A stretch of DNA of 44,198 nucleotides from Candidatus Limivivens intestinipullorum (GTDB lineage: Bacteria; Bacillota; Clostridia; Lachnospirales; Lachnospiraceae): contig DVIQ01000075.1 of NCBI GenBank assembly GCA_018711185.1, positions 1-44,198 on the forward strand, in the 5' to 3' direction. Of the stretch, positions 23,737 to 31,527 are shown piece by piece. Position numbers and translations under genes: made by a program. Under the pieces are notes generated by a model, which was not told the origin of the DNA, did no database searches, and saw nothing but the letters and a program-made list of their open reading frames with translations. Each line of letters begins with the position of its first letter. The stretch's first letter is position 1.

Positions 23737-23765
23737 GTAACAATTCAGCCCTGCTGAACGGTTGC
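23737..23765. repeat. Repeat module B copy after aspartokinase, possibly acting as terminator
   Basis: GTAACAATTCAGC (23737-23749) and GCTGAACGGTTGC (23753-23765) pair with a few G-T or mismatched positions around a 3-base loop, followed by GTTTTTTCC. The T-run suggests this copy doubles as the lysC terminator. Confidence 0.55.
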
Positions 23766-23814
23766 GTTTTTTCCTGTGATTTCGTTGTTTTATGCCGGAT
23801 TCTTTGATATTTAT

Positions 23815-23843
23815 TTGACATTCCGGGTGAGTTTCGCTATAAT
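23815..23843 (+). promoter_or_regulatory. Consensus sigma-A promoter of rex
   Basis: TTGACA (23815-23820), 17-base spacer, TATAAT (23838-23843), both perfect consensus. It lies inside the longest open frame of rex and therefore rules out starts upstream of about 23850. Confidence 0.85.
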
Positions 23844-23874
23844 ATGCTTATCTTTTTGCGGAGGGATTGATTCA

Positions 23875-24555
23875 GTGGAGGACAAAGCAATATCAAGAGC
23901 CGTCATAAAGCGTCTTCCAAGGTATTATCGATATTTGGGCGAGCTTTTGGAGAGCGGCGTGGAGAGAATTTCATCCAATGAGCTGAGCGACCGGATGCAG
24001 GTGACCGCATCCCAAATTCGTCAGGATTTAAACAATTTCGGCGGTTTTGGACAGCAGGGATATGGATATAATGTAAAATATCTTCATTCGGAGATCGGCA
24101 AGATACTCGGCCTGGACCGTACCTATCACATGATTATTGTGGGAGCGGGAAATTTGGGGCAGGCACTGGCGAATTATGTGCAGTTTGAAAAACGCGGGTT
24201 TCTGATTATCGGGCTGTTTGATGTAAACCCGGTTCTGAAGGGGATTACAGTTCGGGGGATTCCTATACGCATGGCGGAAGAGCTGCCGGATTTTCTTCAG
24301 AAAAATTCCGTGGAGATCGCGGCGCTGACGCTTCCCAAGGCGAATGCCAAAGAGATGGCAGATGTGCTGGTGGAAAACGGGATAAAGGCGATCTGGAATT
24401 TCGCGCATACGGATCTGCGGCTTCCAAAGGATGTAATCGTGGAAAATGTGCATCTTTCGGAAAGTCTGATGCAGCTGTCCTATAATATCAGCCGCCGGGA
24501 ACAGGCCCGGGAACCGGCTCCCGATTACGGTGATAATGACGAAAACAGTGCCTGA
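23875..24555 (+). CDS. rex: Redox-sensing transcriptional repressor Rex
   Basis: Rex represses fermentation and redox genes and is released from DNA when NADH is high relative to NAD+. The winged-helix DNA-binding domain spans residues 1-80 (SSNELSDRMQVTASQIRQDL, then FGGFGQQGYGY). The Rossmann NAD(H) domain follows with GAGNLG at 90-95, and the NFAH segment fits Rex. The GTG at 23875 is chosen because the consensus promoter lies upstream and GCGGAGG is 9 bases before it; this gives 226 residues. I found no clear TTGTTAA-type Rex operator in the window, so its targets are elsewhere. Confidence 0.95.
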   Translation: MEDKAISRAVIKRLPRYYRYLGELLESGVERISSNELSDRMQVTASQIRQDLNNFGGFGQQGYGYNVKYLHSEIGKILGLDRTYHMIIVGAGNLGQALANYVQFEKRGFLIIGLFDVNPVLKGITVRGIPIRMAEELPDFLQKNSVEIAALTLPKANAKEMADVLVENGIKAIWNFAHTDLRLPKDVIVENVHLSESLMQLSYNISRREQAREPAPDYGDNDENSA

Positions 24556-24617
24556 TTTCTATCCGCCGGTTTGCCGGAAGGAACCGGCAGGGTTGGGCAG
24601 GACTGAACAGTTACAGG

Positions 24618-24652
24618 AACAACGTGCAAAGCCTGCACGTTGTTTGCCTTTT
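24618..24652 (+). terminator. Intrinsic terminator after rex
   Basis: AACAACGTGCA (24618-24628) pairs perfectly with TGCACGTTGTT (24634-24644), 5-base loop, followed by TGCCTTTTA. A GACTGAACAGTTAC fragment of the module B repeat lies just upstream at 24601. Confidence 0.65.
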
Positions 24653-24686
24653 ACGGGAAAAACGGGCATGGAAAAGGAGGTTATCT

Positions 24687-26204
24687 GTGGAATATATTTT
24701 ATCGGGCGAAGAAATGAAGGCCTGCGACAGCCGTACCATTGCGTTCTTTGGCGTGCCCTCCGCCGTGCTGATGGAGCGGGCGGCGCTGGCCTGCGCGGAT
24801 GTTCTCTGCGGGGAGGAATCTGCCTTTGATCTGACCTCCGTTCTGGCGGTGTGCGGCAGCGGGAACAACGGAGGCGACGGGTTTGCCGCTGCGCGGATTC
24901 TGCATGAGCGGGGCGTCCCTGTTACCGTGCTTTTTGTCGGAAATGAGGAGAAAAGAACGCAGGAGACGAAGCTGCAGCAGAAAATCTGCGAAAATTATGG
25001 TATAAATATCTGCAGAAACACAGACCTTTCGGAATATACATGTATAGTGGACGCCTTGTTTGGCGTGGGGCTGTCCAGAGAGGTCTCGGGCGCTTACCGG
25101 GAGTGGATTGAGAAAATCAATGAAAGCAAAGCAAAGGTCCTGTGCGTGGATGTGCCTTCCGGCGTCTGCGCGGATGACGGAAGGGTTTTGGGATGCGCGG
25201 TAAAAGGGGATGTCACCGTGACGTTCGGCTTCCGAAAGCTCTGCCACCTTCTTTATCCCGGAGCTGAGCTTTGCGGGAAGGTGCTTCTGGCGGATATTGG
25301 GATTACAGAGAGAAGCCTGGAAGAAAAGCCGAAGGCCCGGGCGGTGGCCAAGGACTGCCTGTCCTGGATGCCAAAACGCAGAGCGGACAGCAACAAAGGA
25401 ACCTACGGCCGCGCGCTGATCGCGGCGGGAACCAAAAATATGAGCGGAGCCGCTTACATGGCAGCAAAGGCTGCATACCGGATAGGAACGGGGCTTGTAC
25501 GGATCCTGACGGAGGAGTGCAACCGTCTCAGCATACAGACGCTGCTGCCGGAGGCTGTGATGGACACTTTGTCCACAGAGGCGGACGCCAAAGAGCCCTG
25601 CAGGGAAGATTCCTATACGGCCCTCGGAGCCGTGCATTGGGCAAAGGCGGTCTGCATCGGGCCGGGCTATGGAACCAGAGCCTGGAAAAAGCGTCTGATG
25701 GAGCAGATGATTCACGGGATGAGCTGCCCTCTGGTACTGGACGCGGACGCGCTGAATCTTCTGGCGGATACGCCGGAATACCTGGATACGATTTCAGTCC
25801 CTGTGATTATTACGCCGCATCCAGGGGAGATGGCCCGGCTTCTTCACACCTCTGTGGAGGAGGTGACGGCAGATCCGGCAGGAATTTGCCTGCGTTTTGC
25901 GGGAGAGCACCGGGTTATCTGCGTTCTGAAGGGGGCGCGGACCGTGATCTCTGACGGAGAGACCCTCTGGATCAATGAAACAGGGAACCATGGTATGGCT
26001 ACAGGCGGAGCCGGCGACGTTCTGGCGGGAATCATTACAGGGCTTTTGGCCCAGGGATGTCAGCCTTTGCCGGCGGCAATTCTGAGCGTCTATGTTCACG
26101 GCCTGGCCGGCGACGCAGCCAAAAAGGAAAACAGCGCCAGAGGAATGCTGGCAGGAGAAATCATAGAAGGACTGAAGACGGTTCTGGGAACAGAACGCGT
26201 GTAA
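24687..26204 (+). CDS. nnr: Bifunctional NAD(P)H-hydrate epimerase / ADP-dependent NAD(P)H-hydrate dehydratase
   Basis: Repairs hydrated NADH and NADPH. The N-terminal YjeF-N epimerase domain carries GNNGGDGFAAARIL from residue 59. The C-terminal ribokinase-like dehydratase domain starts near residue 225, with the HPGEMARLL block and the ADP-site motif MATGGAGDVLAGIITG from about residue 436. Length is 505 residues, typical for the fused enzyme. The GTG at 24687 has AAAGGAGG 6 bases upstream; a longer frame to 24624 overlaps the rex terminator. It is followed after 21 bases by alr. Confidence 0.94.
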   Translation: MEYILSGEEMKACDSRTIAFFGVPSAVLMERAALACADVLCGEESAFDLTSVLAVCGSGNNGGDGFAAARILHERGVPVTVLFVGNEEKRTQETKLQQKICENYGINICRNTDLSEYTCIVDALFGVGLSREVSGAYREWIEKINESKAKVLCVDVPSGVCADDGRVLGCAVKGDVTVTFGFRKLCHLLYPGAELCGKVLLADIGITERSLEEKPKARAVAKDCLSWMPKRRADSNKGTYGRALIAAGTKNMSGAAYMAAKAAYRIGTGLVRILTEECNRLSIQTLLPEAVMDTLSTEADAKEPCREDSYTALGAVHWAKAVCIGPGYGTRAWKKRLMEQMIHGMSCPLVLDADALNLLADTPEYLDTISVPVIITPHPGEMARLLHTSVEEVTADPAGICLRFAGEHRVICVLKGARTVISDGETLWINETGNHGMATGGAGDVLAGIITGLLAQGCQPLPAAILSVYVHGLAGDAAKKENSARGMLAGEIIEGLKTVLGTERV

Positions 26205-26225
26205 GCAGACCTAAGGGAGAGGAAA

Positions 26226-27398
26226 ATGGAAAAGTACAGCAGGGTATACGCGGCAGTTCACATGGACGCGGTAAAAGAAAACTTTGAAAAAATGCGGGCG
26301 AATATCCGGAAGGAGACAAAGATGATTGCCGTGATCAAGGCGGACGCCTACGGTCATGGCGCGGCCCAGATCGGCCGTCTGGCGGAGAGCCTGCCCTATA
26401 TGTGGGGGACGGCCGTTGCCACGGCGGAGGAGGCGCTGGCTCTGCGCCGGGCGGGCTTGAAAAAGCCGATACTGATTCTTGGATATACCTTTCCGGAATG
26501 GTTTCCGGATCTCATAAGCCAGGAGATACGGCCGGTGGTTTTTCAGTATGAGACAGCCAGACTGCTTTCTCAGGAAGCGGCCCGCCAGGGAAAGACGGCG
26601 CGCGTGCATTTGGGTGTGGATACCGGGATGAGCCGGATCGGCGTAAAGGACGACGAGACAGGCGCTTCCGTGGCGGAATCCATTTCGGCCCTTCCGAACC
26701 TGGAGATTGAAGGCGTTTTTACCCATTTCGCCAGGGCGGATGAGCGGGACAAAACAGCAGCCAACCGTCAGCTTCAGAGATTTCTGCGCTTTCTGGGGCT
26801 GCTGGAGGAACGGGCTCTCTCGATTCCCCTTAGCCATTGCTCCAACAGCGCCGGGATTTTGGAACTGCCAGAGGCAAATCTGGACGCGGTTCGGGCGGGC
26901 ATTACGATTTACGGAATTTATCCCTCGGATGAGGTTGGAAGAGAGATGGGGCTTTCTCCTGTAATGGAGCTAAAAAGCCATATTGTGTACATAAAAGACC
27001 TGGAACCGGGAGCTGCTGTCAGCTATGGCGGTACGTTTACTGCACGGGAGCCAATGCGGATCGCTACGGTCCCCGTGGGCTATGCCGATGGCTATCCCAG
27101 AAGCCTTTCCAATAAGGGATGGGTGCTGATCCACGGGAAAAAGGCTCCGATTCTGGGCAGAGTCTGCATGGATCAGATGATGGTAGATGTCACGGGGATT
27201 CCGGAGGCACAGGAAGGGGATGCGGTTACGCTGATGGGAAAAGACGGGGAGGAAGAGCTCTGGGCAGATACGCTGGGCGCTTTGTCCGGCCGCTTTCCTT
27301 ATGAGCTGGTCTGCTGCGTAGGAAAACGGGTTCCAAGGGTATTCGACCGGGACGGCGCTGTTTATCTTGTGGAAGACGCGGCGGTCCGGTCCTGCTGA
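26226..27398 (+). CDS. alr: Alanine racemase
   Basis: PLP enzyme interconverting L- and D-alanine for peptidoglycan. The PLP lysine is K38 in AVIKADAYGHG, and the opposing catalytic tyrosine is Y267 in AVSYGGTF. The CMDQMMVDVT segment is also typical. Length is 390 residues. GGGAGAGG lies before the ATG. It is probably in one operon with nnr. In spore formers alanine racemase can also limit L-alanine-triggered germination, but nothing here shows that role. Confidence 0.96.
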   Translation: MEKYSRVYAAVHMDAVKENFEKMRANIRKETKMIAVIKADAYGHGAAQIGRLAESLPYMWGTAVATAEEALALRRAGLKKPILILGYTFPEWFPDLISQEIRPVVFQYETARLLSQEAARQGKTARVHLGVDTGMSRIGVKDDETGASVAESISALPNLEIEGVFTHFARADERDKTAANRQLQRFLRFLGLLEERALSIPLSHCSNSAGILELPEANLDAVRAGITIYGIYPSDEVGREMGLSPVMELKSHIVYIKDLEPGAAVSYGGTFTAREPMRIATVPVGYADGYPRSLSNKGWVLIHGKKAPILGRVCMDQMMVDVTGIPEAQEGDAVTLMGKDGEEELWADTLGALSGRFPYELVCCVGKRVPRVFDRDGAVYLVEDAAVRSC

Positions 27399-27562
27399 GC
27401 TGCCGCAGTCTGAATCTGTTTAACCAAATCAGGGCAGTTCCCTGCCTGTACTTCATATTTGCGCATATCCGATAAAATTCTGGAAATACTGATCACTATA
27501 GAAAGTAAAGCAGCTGCCGGGACAGGGAGCAGGTGCAAAATGAAAATCGGAGTGTGAAATGC

Positions 27563-27910
27563 GTGATTATTAAAAGAGGAGATATTTTTTATGCCGATTT
27601 AAGACCGGTGGTGGGCTCAGAGCAGGGCGGTGTGCGCCCGGTGCTGATTATCCAGAATGATGTGGGAAACCGTCACAGTCCCACCGTGATCTGCGCGGCG
27701 ATTACCTCAAAGATGAATAAGGCAAAGCTGCCAACCCATGTGGAGCTGGATGCCGGACGCTGCGAAATCATAAAGGATTCGGTGATCCTTTTGGAACAGC
27801 TGCGAACCATCGATAAAAGACGGCTGAAGGACAGAATCTGCCACCTGGACAGCGAAATATTAAAGCAGGTGGACCGCGCGCTGAAGGTGAGTCTTGAACT
27901 CGTTACATAG
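27563..27910 (+). CDS. mazF: MazF/NdoA family endoribonuclease toxin, without a visible antitoxin gene
   Basis: A sequence-specific mRNA interferase by family. From the GTG at 27563 it reads [13 protein letters not shown] and places R25 and T48 exactly at the catalytic positions of Bacillus Maz[18 protein letters not shown] and LPTHVEL also match. GGAG lies 10 bases upstream. A longer frame from GTG 27533 is possible. Length is 115 residues. It follows alr as in Bacillus, but the 164-base gap is too short for the usual 90-residue MazE/NdoAI antitoxin and shows no such ORF. Confidence 0.92.
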   Translation: MIIKRGDIFYADLRPVVGSEQGGVRPVLIIQNDVGNRHSPTVICAAITSKMNKAKLPTHVELDAGRCEIIKDSVILLEQLRTIDKRRLKDRICHLDSEILKQVDRALKVSLELVT

Positions 27911-27922
27911 ATATGTTATATT
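27894..27922 (+). promoter_or_regulatory. Putative promoter of yebC
   Basis: TTGAAC (27894-27899), 17-base spacer, TATATT (27917-27922), overlapping the mazF stop. The leader of about 140 bases holds three possible stems: 27926-27933 with 27975-27982, GCGC/GCGC near 27983-27997, and GCGGCAG/CTGCCGC at 28021-28037. Confidence 0.5.
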
Positions 27923-28069
27923 TGTAGCAGTCCGGGACGAAAAAAGCGGGGGCCGCAGGCAGATACAAAGGCATGGACTGCTGCGCCTGCTTTGCGCAAG
28001 TACGGGAAAATGAAAGAAAAGCGGCAGAAGCTGCCGCCCAAAAAGAAAAACAAAGGAGCTTACAAGACG

Positions 28070-28801
28070 ATGTCTGGACATTCAAAATTTGCGAATATTA
28101 AGCACAAAAAGGAAAAGAATGATGCGGCCAAAGGAAAAATCTTTACGATTATCGGCCGTGAAATCGCGGTTGCGGTGAAGGAGGGAGGAGCAGATCCGGC
28201 AAATAACAGCAAGCTGCGGGATGTGATCGCCAAGGCAAAGGCAAACAATATGCCCAATGACACCATTGACCGCGGCATCAAAAAGGCGGCCGGGGATGCG
28301 AACTCCGTAAACTATGAGCACGTTACATATGAAGGATACGGCCCCGGAGGGATCGCCATTATTGTGGAAGCCCTGACGGACAACAAAAACCGTACGGCAG
28401 CCAATGTCCGCAGCGCATTTACGAAAGGCAGCGGCAGTATCGGAACCCAGGGCTGTGTATCCTACAGCTTTGACCAGAAAGGGCAGATTCTCGTGTCAAA
28501 AGAGGAGTGTGATCTGGAAGCGGACGATCTGATGATGATGGCGCTGGACGCGGGAGCCGAGGATTTCAGCGAAGAAGAGGACTGCTTTGAAATCATCACG
28601 GCGCCGGAGGATTTTTCCGCTGTGCGTGAAGCGCTGGAAAAAGAAAACATCCCGATGGAGCAGGCGGAAATTACCATGATTCCTCAAAATTACGTGACGC
28701 TTACCGATGAGACGGCAGTAGCCAACCTCCAGAGAACCCTGGATCTGCTGGATGGGGACGACGACGTTCAGGCTGTCTATCACAACTGGGACGAGGAGTA
28801 A
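28070..28801 (+). CDS. yebC: YebC/PmpR family protein
   Basis: Members were long annotated as transcriptional regulators; recent work ties YebC2-type proteins to relief of ribosome stalling on proline-rich stretches. The N-terminus [25 protein letters not shown] is diagnostic, and the three-domain length of 243 residues is usual. AAAGGAG lies 11 bases upstream of the ATG at 28070; an upstream ATG at 27992 would add a lysine-rich stretch absent from the family. It stands alone after mazF. Confidence 0.93.
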   Translation: MSGHSKFANIKHKKEKNDAAKGKIFTIIGREIAVAVKEGGADPANNSKLRDVIAKAKANNMPNDTIDRGIKKAAGDANSVNYEHVTYEGYGPGGIAIIVEALTDNKNRTAANVRSAFTKGSGSIGTQGCVSYSFDQKGQILVSKEECDLEADDLMMMALDAGAEDFSEEEDCFEIITAPEDFSAVREALEKENIPMEQAEITMIPQNYVTLTDETAVANLQRTLDLLDGDDDVQAVYHNWDEE

Positions 28802-28807
28802 GCGCGG

Positions 28808-28835
28808 GCGGCCTTTGGCAGGGCCAAATGGCCGC
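28808..28835. terminator. Strong hairpin between yebC and the CFI-box-like gene
   Basis: GCGGCC-TTTGGC (28808-28819) pairs with GCCAAA-T-GGCCGC (28823-28835), leaving one bulged T and a 3-base loop. There is no clear T-tract, so it may be an attenuator or an mRNA 3'-end stabiliser rather than a full terminator. Confidence 0.4.
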
Positions 28836-28860
28836 AGGCACGGATTTTGGGAGGAATCAT

Positions 28861-29631
28861 ATGAGCTTTTACACGGTAGCAATCGAAGGATTGCCCCAGC
28901 TTTTGTTTGATCTGGAAAATCCCCTTGTAAATTTTAAGAGAGATACCTACGCAGGGGAGTTTCGGAAATATTGTGACCGCCACCTGTCCACGCTGGAAGC
29001 TTTGGAGAACGGTTACCAGACCGTCATTGACAAGGAGCAATATCTCACGAACATGGCTCACGCGGTATCGGACGCGGCAAAGGAGAGGCTGGACGCCATT
29101 CCGAAAAAGGGCCAGAGGGAAAAGCTCCTGATGGATTATAATTTCTGCATGGCTATCTACGTGATTCCATGCGTCCTGGAGTTCGGTAAGGAGAGCTCCG
29201 AGCCGCTGAAGGACAAGCTGCTGGCCGCGTGGAAGGAGACCTTCCCCAAGACGAATGTGCAGGCGTCGGATTTCGCCACCATAAACGGCGGATTTAAGAG
29301 GAAATTCTGCTATATTACCACAGCTGTCTGTGAAACACTGGGAAAAGGGGATGACTGCTATGAGCTGAATCTTTTCCGGAATTTCCGGGACAGCTACCTC
29401 GCTTCCAATGAAGAGGGCGAAGCGGTGATCGCGGAATACTACGATCTGGCGCCTACCATAATCAAACATATCGACCGAAAAGAGGACAGGGAAGAGATTT
29501 ACCGGGATATCTGGGTGACTTATCTGAAGCCGTGCATGAATCTGATCGAGGAATCCCGCAGCGAAGAATGTCAAAAGCTGTATACACAAATGGTGAGAGA
29601 TCTCCAGGAAAAGTATTTTTTTGAAAAGTAA
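28861..29631 (+). CDS. Hypothetical protein with a CFI-box-like motif
   Basis: A soluble 256-residue protein without signal peptide or membrane segment. The region [20 protein letters not shown] followed by [10 protein letters not shown] near residues 155-185 resembles the CFI-box (C-[FY]-I-[AT]-T-A ... LRxFRDxxL), a motif seen near the end of varied bacterial proteins. Here it is internal, with about 70 helical residues after it. The N-terminal part, rich in helices, is unrecognised. GGGAGGAAT precedes the ATG at 28861. It has its own strong terminator. Function unknown. Confidence 0.82.
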   Translation: MSFYTVAIEGLPQLLFDLENPLVNFKRDTYAGEFRKYCDRHLSTLEALENGYQTVIDKEQYLTNMAHAVSDAAKERLDAIPKKGQREKLLMDYNFCMAIYVIPCVLEFGKESSEPLKDKLLAAWKETFPKTNVQASDFATINGGFKRKFCYITTAVCETLGKGDDCYELNLFRNFRDSYLASNEEGEAVIAEYYDLAPTIIKHIDRKEDREEIYRDIWVTYLKPCMNLIEESRSEECQKLYTQMVRDLQEKYFFEK

Positions 29632-29640
29632 ACCTTCAAA

Positions 29641-29678
29641 AGAGCTGCATACAAAAAAGCGTATGCGGTTCTTTTTTT
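29641..29678 (+). terminator. Intrinsic terminator after the CFI-box-like gene
   Basis: AGAGCTGCATAC (29641-29652) pairs with GTATGCGGTTCT (29661-29672), 12 bp including two G-U pairs and an 8-base loop, followed directly by TTTTTT. Confidence 0.85.
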
Positions 29679-29744
29679 CGGACATACTATACCGGAAGAG
29701 AAACGGCGGAAAACCGCCGCCGATTAACAAGGAATCGAGGTAGG

Positions 29745-30425
29745 ATGATGTCTGAAAACAGCAAAGAAAAGCAGGAAGATCAGCTTCCTGACGGGGAATC
29801 CGTCAAGGAATACGGGCAGCTTATTCTGGACCATAAAATTCATCTTTTGTCGGTGATTGGAGAAATCGAGGGCCATGAGTGCCTGTCCGCGAATACGAAG
29901 ACCACAAAATACGAGCATGTGCTGCCGCAGCTGGCGGCTATCGAGGACAGCAAGGAGACGAGAGGGCTTCTGGTGCTGCTGAACACCGTGGGCGGGGATG
30001 TGGAGGCAGGGCTGGCAATCGCGGAGATGATCGCTTCCCTGAGTAAGCCCACAGTTTCCCTGGTGCTTGGAGGAAGCCATTCCATTGGAGTTCCCATTGC
30101 CGTTTCCACGGATTATTCATTTATCGTGGAGACCGGGACCATGGTGATTCATCCGGTGCGCATGAATGGAACCGTAATCGGCGCCCCCCAGACCTACGAC
30201 TATTTTAAACAGATGCAGGACCGGATTCTGGGTTTTATCGCCAGTCACTGCGACGCCAAGCGGGAAAGACTGGAGGAGCTTATGCTGGATACCGGGATGC
30301 TTACCAAGGATCTGGGGACAATTCTCGTGGGCGCTCAGGCAGTGGAGGAAGGGATCATCCGGCAGGTGGGAGGAATCTCCGCGGCAATCGCCAAGCTCCA
30401 TGAAATAATTTGCAAAAGCGAATAA
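29745..30425 (+). CDS. tepA: ClpP-like serine protease TepA
   Basis: TepA is a ClpP/crotonase-fold cytoplasmic protein; in Bacillus it was reported to aid protein export and degradation of small acid-soluble spore proteins. The motif [13 protein letters not shown] gives the likely nucleophile S113, and [10 protein letters not shown] gives H136, matching Bacillus TepA closely. Length is 226 residues. Adjacent ATGs at 29745 and 29748 are both possible behind GAGGTAGG. tepA close to a spoIIIE/ftsK gene is also the Bacillus arrangement. Confidence 0.93.
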   Translation: MMSENSKEKQEDQLPDGESVKEYGQLILDHKIHLLSVIGEIEGHECLSANTKTTKYEHVLPQLAAIEDSKETRGLLVLLNTVGGDVEAGLAIAEMIASLSKPTVSLVLGGSHSIGVPIAVSTDYSFIVETGTMVIHPVRMNGTVIGAPQTYDYFKQMQDRILGFIASHCDAKRERLEELMLDTGMLTKDLGTILVGAQAVEEGIIRQVGGISAAIAKLHEIICKSE

Positions 30426-30438
30426 CATGTGCTAGAAT
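30410..30438 (+). promoter_or_regulatory. Putative promoter of uppP
   Basis: TTGCAA (30410-30415), 17-base spacer, TAGAAT (30433-30438), overlapping the tepA stop. The predicted start near 30445 is followed at once by a GCCGGA/TCCGGC hairpin (30448-30463). Confidence 0.55.
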
Positions 30439-30496
30439 AGGGACGATGCCGGAGATTTCCGGCTTTGCAAAAGAGAAAACAGGAGGAGAGTAAGTT

Positions 30497-31369
30497 ATGT
30501 CATTATTGCAGGCCATTTTTCTTGGCATCGTCCAGGGAATTACGGAATTTCTTCCAGTTAGCAGCTCCGGTCATCTGTCAATCCTGCAGAATATTTTCGG
30601 AATGGAGACAGACGGAGGACTGCTTTTTGATGTTATGCTTCATGTCGGAACCCTGGTAGCCGTATTTGTGGCGTACAAGCGTGACATATGGAAAATGATC
30701 CGGGAGACCATTCTGATCTGCGCGGATATCGTTGCGAATATCCGGATTTTTTTTGTGAACCGAAGCCAGAAGGAGGCTTTTCGGTACCATCCGGTGATAC
30801 ATAATAATTACCGCAAATTCGTTGTGCTTATTCTGATTTCCACGATTCCTACGGGTATTATCGGATACGCGGCTCAGGATCTGATTACGCTTGCGAGCAC
30901 GACACTGCTGGTTCCGGGCGTATGTCTTATTCTTACCGGCTTTCTCCTCATTGTAGCACAGGTCGCGGAGGACGGAAAAAAGATTCCAAGGGATGTAAGC
31001 TACAGCAATGCCTTTCTCATCGGCATTGCTCAGGGTGTTGCCACCCTTCCCGGCTTGTCCCGTTCCGGGACGACCATTGCCGCCTGTCTGTTAAGCGGTT
31101 TTGACCGGCGCTTTGCGGTGAAGTATTCTTTTATTATGTCCATTCCCGCGGTGATCGGCGCGGCGATTCTGGAACTTGGAGACATTGGGAAGGAAACCAT
31201 CAGCGGAAGTATGGTGGCCAACTGTGTTGTGGGCGCCATTGTAGCCGGTCTGGTGGGATTTGTGTGCATCAAAACCATGCTTGTTGTGGTGAGAAAGAAA
31301 AATTTCAAAGGGTTCGCTACTTACTGCTTTTCAGTAGGAATTGTAGCGATTATCATGAATTTTATTTAA
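30497..31369 (+). CDS. uppP: Undecaprenyl-diphosphate phosphatase
   Basis: Recycles the lipid carrier undecaprenyl pyrophosphate to the monophosphate for cell-wall synthesis; overproduction gives bacitracin resistance in other species. The two BacA signatures are present: GIVQGITEFLPVSSSGH from residue 12 and GIAQGVATLPGLSRSGTT from about residue 175. Seven to eight membrane segments fit the family. Length is 290 residues. AGGAGGAG precedes the ATG by about 8 bases. It is likely transcribed from its own promoter after tepA. Confidence 0.96.
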   Translation: MSLLQAIFLGIVQGITEFLPVSSSGHLSILQNIFGMETDGGLLFDVMLHVGTLVAVFVAYKRDIWKMIRETILICADIVANIRIFFVNRSQKEAFRYHPVIHNNYRKFVVLILISTIPTGIIGYAAQDLITLASTTLLVPGVCLILTGFLLIVAQVAEDGKKIPRDVSYSNAFLIGIAQGVATLPGLSRSGTTIAACLLSGFDRRFAVKYSFIMSIPAVIGAAILELGDIGKETISGSMVANCVVGAIVAGLVGFVCIKTMLVVVRKKNFKGFATYCFSVGIVAIIMNFI

Positions 31370-31411
31370 GCAAAGCCGCAAAGCGGTATTCGGTTATGAG
31401 CAAGTAGCGTA

Positions 31412-31432
31412 CAGTTCAGCAAGGCTGAACTG
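31412..31432. repeat. Repeat module B copy between uppP and ftsK
   Basis: CAGTTCAGC (31412-31420) and GCTGAACTG (31424-31432), perfect 9-bp stem with loop AAG. It is the same core as 5481-5509. No T-run follows. Confidence 0.65.
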
Positions 31433-31527
31433 CAGCAGGCAGCGAAGCGGACGCATGTCCTGTGGTGATCGCAAATATCCGCTTATTAAATCAGGCACGG
31501 AAGGCGTGCCATAGAGGGGAGACATGG

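Noticed and set aside
23776..23874. Upstream ATG start for rex
   Set aside because: It lies upstream of and includes the perfect-consensus promoter, so it would not be transcribed; the added residues are hydrophobic and absent from the family.
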